From Myxococcales bacterium (lineage in GTDB: Bacteria; Myxococcota_A; Polyangia; Polyangiales; Polyangiaceae): a stretch of 64,000 nt of DNA. The notes under the pieces were generated by a model. That model was not told where the DNA came from. It ran no database searches and saw only the letters and a program-made list of their open reading frames with translations. The stretch is taken from NCBI GenBank assembly GCA_016720545.1, contig JADKKK010000034.1, positions 186,001 through 250,000 of the forward strand. Reading direction: 5' to 3'. This document shows, piece by piece, positions 27,754 to 34,423 of the stretch. Position numbers and translations under genes: made by a program. Each line of letters opens with the position of its first letter. Within the stretch, counting starts at the first letter, position 1.

Positions 27754-28242
27754 ATGACCCCGACCGACCCTTCTCTCGCTCCGCCCTCGACGCGCGCCGC
27801 GGGCTTCGGGCCTCCCGCCGGTGGCGGCGCAGCCCCTCCGCCAGGTGGCTACGGCGCCCCTCCGCCGGGCGGCTACGGCGCCCCTCCGCCGGGCGGCTAC
27901 GGCGCCCCTCCGCCGGGCGGCTACGGCGCCCCTCCGCCAGGCGGCTACGGCGGTCCCCCAGGCTCAGGCGGCGCGCCCCCGGGCGGCCCGCTCATGCCGG
28001 GCGCCGGGGGCGACATCAACACCACCCTCCCCCTCGTGCTCAGCGTCTTGTCGCTGTTCTGCTGCGGCCTCGGCACCGTGCTGGGGATCATCGGCGTCGT
28101 GCTCTCCGTGCAGGCGAGCAACGCAAAGAACAGGGGCGACCTCGAGAGCGCGCGCGGGAAGGCGAAGATGGCGGTCATCCTCGCCTCCGTGGGCATCGCG
28201 CTCGGCCTCCTCGGCGGCGTCGTGTCTGCCCTCGCGGGATAG
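27754..28242 (+). CDS. CD225/dispanin-like small membrane protein with PPPGGYGA repeats
   Basis: A 162-residue protein. The first ~85 residues are Pro/Gly/Tyr-rich with five PPPGGYG(A/G) repeats and are likely disordered and cytoplasmic. The C-terminal part has two membrane helices (~88-110 and ~137-160) separated by a loop NAKNRGDLESARGKAKMA. The arrangement CCG...G...GD-x-x-x-A-x-x-K-A-K between two helices is characteristic of the CD225/dispanin (IFITM-like) superfamily. DUF4190-type proteins look similar and are the main alternative. Its function in bacteria is unknown; a membrane-organising role is only inference. Confidence 0.7.
   Translation: MTPTDPSLAPPSTRAAGFGPPAGGGAAPPPGGYGAPPPGGYGAPPPGGYGAPPPGGYGAPPPGGYGGPPGSGGAPPGGPLMPGAGGDINTTLPLVLSVLSLFCCGLGTVLGIIGVVLSVQASNAKNRGDLESARGKAKMAVILASVGIALGLLGGVVSALAG
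27834..27953 (+). repeat. 24-bp tandem repeat encoding PPPGGYGA
   Basis: About five near-identical 24-base units run through the N-terminal part of the dispanin-like gene, each encoding PPPGGYG plus Ala or Gly. The near identity at DNA level, not only at protein level, points to recent expansion. Boundaries are approximate. Confidence 0.85.
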
Positions 28243-28261
28243 CCTATCGCCCCGGGGGGCG

Positions 28262-28299
28262 AAAAATGGCCACGCGGCGCAGAGCCCACGGGCGCCGCG
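28262..28299 (-). terminator. Rho-independent terminator for the 28326-29003 lipoprotein gene
   Basis: Read on the minus strand, an 8-bp stem CGCGGCGC/GCGCCGCG (28299-28292 with 28280-28273, 11-base loop) is followed by TGGCCA and five T residues (28266-28262). It sits 26 bases past the lipoprotein stop. Confidence 0.6.
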
Positions 28300-28325
28300 C
28301 CGCGACATGCCTTGGAGCGGCGCGA

Positions 28326-29003
28326 CTACTGCTTGGTGTAGGTCGCCGAGAACACGTACGGCGCCGCGGCGTAGAACGTCATCGTCGTGGCCGTGGCCGT
28401 GTACGTCGCATAGGGAATGTTGGTGTCACCAGCGACGGACTCGCACGTCTGGGTCGTCGTCGGCACGTTCCCAGCCCTGGTGAACGTGAAGCTCTTGCGC
28501 TTGGTCGCGCCCGCTTGGTCGTTGACCAACTGGCCGACACTCCCACCGCCGCACAGCTCGAGGGTCTGCCGCATCACGAGCGTCGACGGGACACCCGTGC
28601 CGGGATACGTCGTCAGGTTCGTCAGGAAATAGCGACCGTCAACCACTGTACCGCCCGTTCCGATGGGCAGGGCGCCCGTTCCCACGGTAACGCTGACGTC
28701 CGTCGCGCCGTTCACTACGGTGTTGCACTGAGCGCCGGCGTCCGCCCCAGAGCAGGTCGTGGGCGTCGACGAATCCGGCGGAACCGCAGAGTCGGGCTTC
28801 GCAGCGTCAGGCGTGGCGGAGTCGGGCGTCGCGGAGTCAGACGTCGCGGAGTCGGGCGTGGTCGCGTCGACCGGCGGGGTCGCGCTGTCCGTGACCGCGG
28901 CGTCGGTGCCGCCGTCGGCGGCGTCCGGCGTGCTCGAGCAGGCTGCCGCGCCGAGGAGAGCGAGCACGCCGAAGATAGAGACCGAACGGACGAGGTTTTT
29001 CAC
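28326..29003 (-). CDS. Secreted lipoprotein with Asp/Ser/Thr/Ala spacer
   Basis: A 225-residue protein from GTG 29003, chosen because GGAG lies 5 bases upstream (29012-29009) and the signal peptide starts there (VKNLVRSVSIFGVLALL). The lipobox is GAAACSS. Then comes a ~55-residue low-complexity spacer of DSATPD-type repeats, and a ~140-residue beta-rich domain with a few Cys that may form disulfides. No known domain is evident. Such Asp-rich spacers are common in myxobacterial surface lipoproteins. A hairpin terminator follows. Confidence 0.65.
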   Translation of the reverse strand: MKNLVRSVSIFGVLALLGAAACSSTPDAADGGTDAAVTDSATPPVDATTPDSATSDSATPDSATPDAAKPDSAVPPDSSTPTTCSGADAGAQCNTVVNGATDVSVTVGTGALPIGTGGTVVDGRYFLTNLTTYPGTGVPSTLVMRQTLELCGGGSVGQLVNDQAGATKRKSFTFTRAGNVPTTTQTCESVAGDTNIPYATYTATATTMTFYAAAPYVFSATYTKQ

Positions 29004-29210
29004 GGAAGCTCCAAGATGGGGGAAAGAAACTCGAGACTTGCTTTGCAACGTAGCTGAGCCGCATGGCGACGCTACGTTTCTTGTGGCGGCGGATGCATCG
29101 ACATCGTCACGCAGGGCCTATCGCGCCGCGGGCGACACTGGGACGGGTCGGGAGCGAAACCGGCCACGCCGCCGCTTCCCTCGGGCCGGTGCGCGGCGCC
29201 ACATATGCAC

Positions 29211-29831
29211 CTACAGGCAGCGGCCCTCGTTGTGGGCCTTGTAGAGCTCCACGTAGGGCTGACCGTTGAGGCTCTTTCCGAGGGTGAGCGTCTGCGCGTC
29301 GAGGGTCACGATGAGCCACGACTCGCCGCGTATCCGGACGACCGCGGCGTTCTTGTCCTCGAACCGGCCGATGGACTCGACCACGAGCGTCCCGAACGAC
29401 TTGCTGTCCGAGGTCGCCCCCCAGAACGTGTACTCGAGCTGGCCGTAAAACACGTATTGCTGGGTGGACCCGCTCTTGAACCAGCACTGAGCGTTGGTCA
29501 TCACGGTCCACATTTCGTTGGCGATCGTGTCGCGATCTGGGGCCTCGAGCGCGACGTACGTGTCCTTGGGCGCGTTGCACGTGCCGAGCACCTTGATGCC
29601 CTGTCCCGGGCACGGGGTTCCCGTCGCCGGGGTGCCTGTTCCGGGCGAGGACGAGCCCCCGTCGCCAGTCGGTGTGCCCGAGCCGGTGCCGGGCCCCGTA
29701 GTGACCGTACAGCCCGCGCCCGCGAGCCACGCGGTGGCAAGCGCCACGCGCGCGAGCGACGTCCCAAGGCCGAGACGAAGGGTCGAACGCTCGACGAGCA
29801 GGTTTCGAATTTCGACGAGGCGGCTCCCCAT
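29211..29831 (-). CDS. Lipoprotein of unknown function
   Basis: A 206-residue protein with a long basic n-region, a hydrophobic core and lipobox LAGAGC, then a Gly/Thr/Ser/Pro spacer (~50-75). The ~130-residue domain includes QCWFKSG, TFWGATSDSKSF and a GRCL C-terminus with several Cys. I do not recognise the domain. It shares strand and style with the preceding lipoprotein but is separated from it by 207 bases, so co-transcription is uncertain. Confidence 0.6.
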   Translation of the reverse strand: MGSRLVEIRNLLVERSTLRLGLGTSLARVALATAWLAGAGCTVTTGPGTGSGTPTGDGGSSSPGTGTPATGTPCPGQGIKVLGTCNAPKDTYVALEAPDRDTIANEMWTVMTNAQCWFKSGSTQQYVFYGQLEYTFWGATSDSKSFGTLVVESIGRFEDKNAAVVRIRGESWLIVTLDAQTLTLGKSLNGQPYVELYKAHNEGRCL

Positions 29832-30165
29832 GCGCTCAAGAATGGCTCAGGCCAGCGTCGATCGCCACCCCTGAAAGCGCTCCGCTCGAGCGCTCCGGCG
29901 CGCTCGGGTTGGTGTTGCCGGAGAAGTGCGCGGGGCGGACCTCACTCCCGTCGCCCACCAAAGAACGCGGGGCTAGCTAGCTAGGGGAAGTCGACGTGTC
30001 TCTCGACGGGCTCCACGGCGCGCGGCGGGCCTGGCGGTCCCAAATTGTTAACCGCAGAGTGCGCGAGTTGGTACCCTCTCGTGACATGCCGCCGCGCCCC
30101 GACGTGGAGATCCTGTGCCGCCGCGCGTCGGTGTCCGGCGGTCTCGAAGAGCGAGAGCTCCGCGC
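29832..30165. other. 334-base intergenic region with a CTAGCTAGCTAG palindrome
   Basis: This divergent region lies between the lipoprotein gene (minus) and a kinase gene (plus). It contains CTAGCTAGCTAG at 29973-29984 flanked by G runs, which is unusual because CTAG is generally rare in bacterial DNA, and an AT-rich spot with GTTAAC near 30047-30052. I see no gene in it. Promoters for both flanking genes should be here but I cannot place them. Confidence 0.5.
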
Positions 30166-31743
30166 GTGAGCGACGAATGGGACACCGTGCCAGGGGGGCC
30201 CTTCCCCAGGGGGACGGCCTTCGGGAGCTACGTCGTCGAGGAGCTCATCGGCGAGGGAGGCATGGCGGCGGTCTACCGGGCGCGTCACGCGAAGCTCGGT
30301 CGGGACGTCGCGCTCAAGGTCATGCACTCGTCGCTCGCGGCGAGCGACGGGCACGTGCGCCGCTTCATGCAGGAGGCGCGCTCCGCCGCGTCGCTCAAGC
30401 ACCCGAACATCGCGGACGTCACGGACGTAGGCGAGCTCGACGGTCGCCCCTACATCGTCATGGAATACCTCGAGGGTGAGTCGGTCGCGGCGCTGCTCGC
30501 CCGACGCGGACGCCTCACGCCCCTCGAGATCGCCGACCTCGTGTTGCCGCTCGTCTCCGCGCTCGGAGCCGCCCACAACGCGGGCCTCATCCACCGCGAC
30601 ATCAAGCCCGAGAACGTCTTCCTCGCGCGCGAAGCTCGCGGCGCCGAGCGCCCGGTGCTGCTCGACTTCGGGATCTCGAAGCAGCTCACGTCATCGGAGA
30701 GCCGGCTGACCCAGGTCGGGCAGTTCGTCGGAACTCCGTATTACATGTCGCCCGAGCAGATCCAGATGAACGTCCAGATCGACGGGCGTGCGGACGGCTA
30801 CGCGCTCGGGGTGATGCTCTACGAGCTAGCGACCGGCGTGCTGCCGTACCGCTCCGACCAGTCGCTGTACGTGCTGCTCGCCGAGATCGTGCTTGGCCGG
30901 GCGGAGCCGCCGTCGCTCCACGAGCCGACGCTCCCGCCCCAGTTCGAACGCGTCGTGCTTCGCGCGATGTCGTGCGATCGAGAGAAGCGCTTCGCGACGG
31001 TCGAGGAGCTAGGGAGCGCGTTGCTGCCGTTCGCGAGCCCCCAGGTCCAAGCGGTGTGGGCGGACGACTTCGAGGACAAGCCCCTACTAGCGGACCGCCC
31101 GATGTCTGTGCCGCCGGCGAGGATGCCCTCGTGGCGAGCACCGGCCGCCGAGCTCACGCGGCCTGCGCTCCCCACCTCGGTGGTCCTCTCGGCCCCCGAC
31201 CTGCGCGTAATCCCCGACCTCGACGGGTGCCCCCAGGCCGAGCTCGACACCTTCCTGCTGGCGGTGGGGGCGTTTCGCTACCCCGCGGGCGCCGTCCTCT
31301 TCGAGCAGGGCGCGGAGGCGGACGGCTGCTTCGTCGTGCTCGAGGGTGAGGTCGAGATCGTGAGGGAGTCTCACTCGCGACGGGACGTGCTGGCCGTCAT
31401 CGGCCCGGGCGAGTTCGTCGGCCAGGTCGCGCTCGTGGAGGATGCCCTGCGTTCGGCGTCGGTCATCGCCCGGAGCGACTCGCTCGCGCTCTGCATCGGT
31501 CGAGACGTGTTTCACCGCCTGCTCGCGTCGGGCTGCGGGATCGCCGCCCAGCTCCAGCGCATGCTCGCGGTGTCCGGGATCCGCCAGCTCCGCACGGCGA
31601 CGCGGCGGCTCTCGAGGCTCCTCGAGGAGCGCGCGATCCAGCGCGACGACACGGATCAGACCCCGCGGCTCGAGCGTCTCCGCGCCGCGATCTCCGAGTG
31701 GTCCGTGGCGATCGACACGCTCCCGCCTCGCCCCGACCACTGA
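30166..31743 (+). CDS. Ser/Thr protein kinase fused to a cyclic-nucleotide-binding domain
   Basis: A 525-residue protein from GTG 30166; a GTG at 30115 is the alternative. The kinase domain (~21-285) is intact: GEGGMAAVYRA, VALKVM, LIHRDIKPEN, LLDFGIS, GTPYYMSPEQ. After a ~75-residue linker comes a CAP_ED/CNB fold (~362-470; FRYPAGAVLFEQG, GPGEFVGQVAL, RSASVIA). In the phosphate-binding cassette the ligand-contacting Glu of GE(I/L)AL is Gln420, while an Arg (Arg429) is kept. The order is opposite to eukaryotic PKG, where CNB domains precede the kinase. Regulation by a cyclic nucleotide is plausible but not shown. Confidence 0.88.
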   Translation: MSDEWDTVPGGPFPRGTAFGSYVVEELIGEGGMAAVYRARHAKLGRDVALKVMHSSLAASDGHVRRFMQEARSAASLKHPNIADVTDVGELDGRPYIVMEYLEGESVAALLARRGRLTPLEIADLVLPLVSALGAAHNAGLIHRDIKPENVFLAREARGAERPVLLDFGISKQLTSSESRLTQVGQFVGTPYYMSPEQIQMNVQIDGRADGYALGVMLYELATGVLPYRSDQSLYVLLAEIVLGRAEPPSLHEPTLPPQFERVVLRAMSCDREKRFATVEELGSALLPFASPQVQAVWADDFEDKPLLADRPMSVPPARMPSWRAPAAELTRPALPTSVVLSAPDLRVIPDLDGCPQAELDTFLLAVGAFRYPAGAVLFEQGAEADGCFVVLEGEVEIVRESHSRRDVLAVIGPGEFVGQVALVEDALRSASVIARSDSLALCIGRDVFHRLLASGCGIAAQLQRMLAVSGIRQLRTATRRLSRLLEERAIQRDDTDQTPRLERLRAAISEWSVAIDTLPPRPDH

Positions 31744-31791
31744 TCGGTGCAGATTCTTGTTTATTATCAATAATTTAACCAACCGTAGCCT

Positions 31792-31890
31792 TCAAGCGGC
31801 GAGAGGGGCCGCCAGATCGCCTACCACGCGCTCCACCAGGTCGCCCCTCACCGACTCCCACGCGCGGATCCGCGGGCCCTTGGGGACACG
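31792..31890 (-). pseudogene. Remnant of a second Uma2-family nuclease gene
   Basis: The minus strand encodes PRIRAWESVRGDLVERVV before a stop at 31792. This nearly repeats RIRAWESVRGDLVERVVEG in the intact Uma2-type gene just upstream. At DNA level 31824-31890 aligns without gaps to 32324-32390, and upstream of that the similarity stops abruptly. It is best read as the relic of a tandem duplication that lost most of one copy. Confidence 0.65.
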
Positions 31891-31954
31891 CCACCGCCGA
31901 CCTTCGCGAGCTCGCGCACGGGAGCGGCTCGACGCGACGTCACGCACGATCGAC

Positions 31955-32833
31955 TCAGCCCCGCTGCCCGCGAAGCTTCGCGAGCTCCGCCTCCGCGGCG
32001 TCCGCGCGAGCGGCCTCTGCGGCGCGGGCCTCGGCCTCTGCGTCCGCGCGAGCGGCCTCCGCGGCGCGCCCCTTGGCCTGTGTATCAGCCCGAGCGGCCT
32101 CCGCGGCGCGGGCCTCGGCCGCCATGTCCGCGCGAGCGGCCTCCGCGTCCGCCCGGGCCGCCTCACGCTCGTCCGGAGTGGGGACGAGGGCCTTTCCCTC
32201 CGCGTCGTGCGCGAGCCGCAACGCGGCCTCGAGCCGCTGGAGCTCGTGCCGCCCCTCCGCCAAGTACGGCGCGACCACGAACCACTTGCCCAGCACCACG
32301 CTGAAGGTGCTCTCGCCCTCCACCACCCGCTCCACCAGGTCCCCCCGCACCGACTCCCACGCGCGGATCCGCGAGCCCTCGGGCGCGTCGACGTTGAACG
32401 TCACCACCTCGCGCACTCCCATGGCCTCGAAACGTTGGAGCTTCTCGCCGAGGGCGAGCTTCTCTTCCGTATCCGCCGGACTCAAGACCTCCACGCACAG
32501 GTCCGGCGCTCCCTTCTCCCACGTCTTCCAAGAGGCGATCGATTCCGCGGGGACTCCCACCTTCACGAACGCGTCGGGTGCGCACTTCCGGTGCGGATCG
32601 CGCGGATCGAAATACACGAACTGGTCGGCGCCGAGCGCGGCCTGCCCTCGAGGCAGCACCTCGCTGAGGACCTGATACAGCACCTCGCACAGCCGCAGGT
32701 GTCGATGACTCTGGCCCATCTCCCACTCCGGATCGCTGACGGGGAAGTGCAGCGGCCGGATCGGGCGGACGTACTTGACGTCCGGCCGGGCGGCGTCGTC
32801 ACGACGCAGAGGTTCGATCGTCATGAGGGACAT
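31955..32833 (-). CDS. Uma2 family (DUF820) PD-(D/E)XK nuclease-like protein with Ala-rich coiled tail
   Basis: About 292 residues from ATG 32833; ATG 32824 is also possible. Residues ~10-200 match the Uma2/DUF820 restriction-endonuclease-like fold, with CAPDAFV, PDLCVEVLSP (Asp and Glu of the active site), KLQRFEAMGVREVVTF and a following Val-rich strand. The last ~80 residues are a repetitive helix of (E)ARAAEAARAD(A) units, a probable coiled coil. Such genes occur in many paralogues in cyanobacteria and myxobacteria and their role is not established. A partial second copy lies immediately downstream. Confidence 0.75.
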   Translation of the reverse strand: MSLMTIEPLRRDDAARPDVKYVRPIRPLHFPVSDPEWEMGQSHRHLRLCEVLYQVLSEVLPRGQAALGADQFVYFDPRDPHRKCAPDAFVKVGVPAESIASWKTWEKGAPDLCVEVLSPADTEEKLALGEKLQRFEAMGVREVVTFNVDAPEGSRIRAWESVRGDLVERVVEGESTFSVVLGKWFVVAPYLAEGRHELQRLEAALRLAHDAEGKALVPTPDEREAARADAEAARADMAAEARAAEAARADTQAKGRAAEAARADAEAEARAAEAARADAAEAELAKLRGQRG

Positions 32834-33398
32834 CGTAGGCCACCGAGCCGCGGGCTGCATGCCGACCTCCTCTGCAGCGCGCGTGCCGCCCCGCGAGGGC
32901 CGCACTTCTCGAAGAAGCGAGGCCCCGCTCGCGCCCCGGACGTCCGGCCGGGTGTCCCGGGACACGCCACCGCCGCCGCCGACCCGGGCGCTCCCGCTCG
33001 GCCCGCTCCTCGAGGCATCGCGACTCACGTCGATGAGAGGTGCCGACCGGGATGCCGGATCCGTTCAGTGGCGCGACTCGGCACCTCGCGGCGAGCGACC
33101 GGCGCCTCCCTGCGGTACCTGCGACGAAGGAACGCGCAGGGCGCGCGGCGGAAGGCCGAGCCGCCGTGAGCCGCCCGGACCTCAGCGACACGCCGGCCGA
33201 GGTCGACCCCGCCAAAGAACGCGTCCACCACGGTCTTCCACGAGCGCGCCTTCTCCTTCGGCCCACACTTGAAGGGAGCCCCGGTCGCTTCGACGTGAGG
33301 CCGAGGGCCGCGCGCTCTTGGTCGAAGACGCGTGTCGCGAGCTCGGCGGCATAGCCAAGGACGAGGAGACTCCTCGGACAGGTTGACGCGCGGAGCGC
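32834..33398. other. 565-base region without an intact gene; possible coding relic
   Basis: No open frame here has convincing start and family features. On the minus strand between about 33190 and 33390 two short stretches in different frames have coding-like third-position GC and sequence (YAAELATRVFDQERAALGL, then APFKCGPKEKARSWKTVVDA). They look like consecutive parts of one frameshifted gene, but I cannot name the family. The rest shows nothing. Confidence 0.35.
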
Positions 33399-34091
33399 CT
33401 ACGCGCGGCCGTACACGGGCACGCTCGCCCCGGAGATGTCGCGGGCCTCCTCGGAGAGGAGAAACGCGACCACGCCGGCGGCCGACTCGGTCGACACCCA
33501 GCGAGTGGGATCGGCGTCGGGCATGCCCTCGCGGTTCGCCTCCGTGTCCATCGTGCTGATGAGCACCGAGTTGACCCGCACTCCCGACGAGAGCACCTCC
33601 GCCGCGGCGGCGTGCGCGAAGGCGACCGCGGCGGCCTTGCTCGCCGTGTAGGCTGCCGAGCCCTTTCCGGACCACGGGCGCTCCACGTTGCGGGATCCTA
33701 CGATGACGACGGCGCCGGCTCCCCGCGCCACCATGCCCGGCAGCAGGCCGGCCAGCGCGGCGTGCACGCTCAGGGTGTTGAGATCGAGCATGTCGGCGAG
33801 CTCGTGTGCGCCCTCGTGCACGAGCACGCCGCCGGCCCACCCGCCCGCGACCAGCGCCGCGCACGACACGGGCTCGCCGGCCGCCGCCTCACACTCGGCG
33901 AGCGCGCGGGCGAACTCCGCGGACGAGGAGTCCGACACGTAGGCGCTCACAGCCGCGGCGCCGAGCTCGGCGCCGAGGGTGGCGAGCGACGGCCGACGCT
34001 CCACCAACGCGACCCTCTGGCCACGACCGACGAGCAAGCGAGCGACGGCCGAGCCGAGCGCGCCCCCCGCCCCGGTAATGAGGGTCAACAT
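33399..34091 (-). CDS. Short-chain dehydrogenase/reductase
   Basis: A 230-residue SDR. The nucleotide-binding motif is TGAGGALG (residues ~6-13), the catalytic YxxxK is YTASK, and the upstream Ser is in VIVGSRN. It ends with a short DISGASVPVYGRA tail typical of classical SDRs. The substrate is unknown. It is isolated between the accessory-looking Uma2 patch and a mini-lipoprotein gene on the same strand, 64 bases from the latter. Confidence 0.85.
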   Translation of the reverse strand: MLTLITGAGGALGSAVARLLVGRGQRVALVERRPSLATLGAELGAAAVSAYVSDSSSAEFARALAECEAAAGEPVSCAALVAGGWAGGVLVHEGAHELADMLDLNTLSVHAALAGLLPGMVARGAGAVVIVGSRNVERPWSGKGSAAYTASKAAAVAFAHAAAAEVLSSGVRVNSVLISTMDTEANREGMPDADPTRWVSTESAAGVVAFLLSEEARDISGASVPVYGRA

Positions 34092-34155
34092 CCGACGATG
34101 CTACACGGATCGGAGGGCCACGACTCCGTGAACCGTGCGCCGACCCGACCCCGTG

Positions 34156-34356
34156 TCAGTGCTGCGGCTGACACACGAAGCAGTCCCCGCCGGCCACACA
34201 CTCGTCGCGGTTCACGCACGTGCCGAGCTTCCCAGGGGAGACCTCGCACGAGTCGCCCATGCGCGCGCACGGCTTCTGCGGAGCCTGCGTGGGACACCCG
34301 AAGAGAGGCGCGGCGAATGCGATCAACGCGACCACGGTGGAGCGGCGGAGCATCAA
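34156..34356 (-). CDS. Small Cys-rich lipoprotein
   Basis: A 66-residue protein: signal peptide with lipobox PLFGC, then a ~45-residue mature part with six further Cys (CARMGDSC, GTCVNRDEC, DCFVC), consistent with a disulfide-stabilised knot. No named family is recognised. The length and clean signal make it a credible gene. It is followed by the SDR gene on the same strand. Confidence 0.6.
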   Translation of the reverse strand: MMLRRSTVVALIAFAAPLFGCPTQAPQKPCARMGDSCEVSPGKLGTCVNRDECVAGGDCFVCQPQH

Positions 34357-34423
34357 CGCACCCTACCAGGCCCGGACCACGGCGTCCGCCAAGGCCAGCG
34401 CGTCGTGCCATCGCCCGCGCCGT

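Noticed and set aside
31955..32833. Uma2-type nuclease as part of a defence system
   Set aside because: No methylase, helicase or other defence partner is adjacent; the neighbours are a relic copy, an SDR gene and a kinase.
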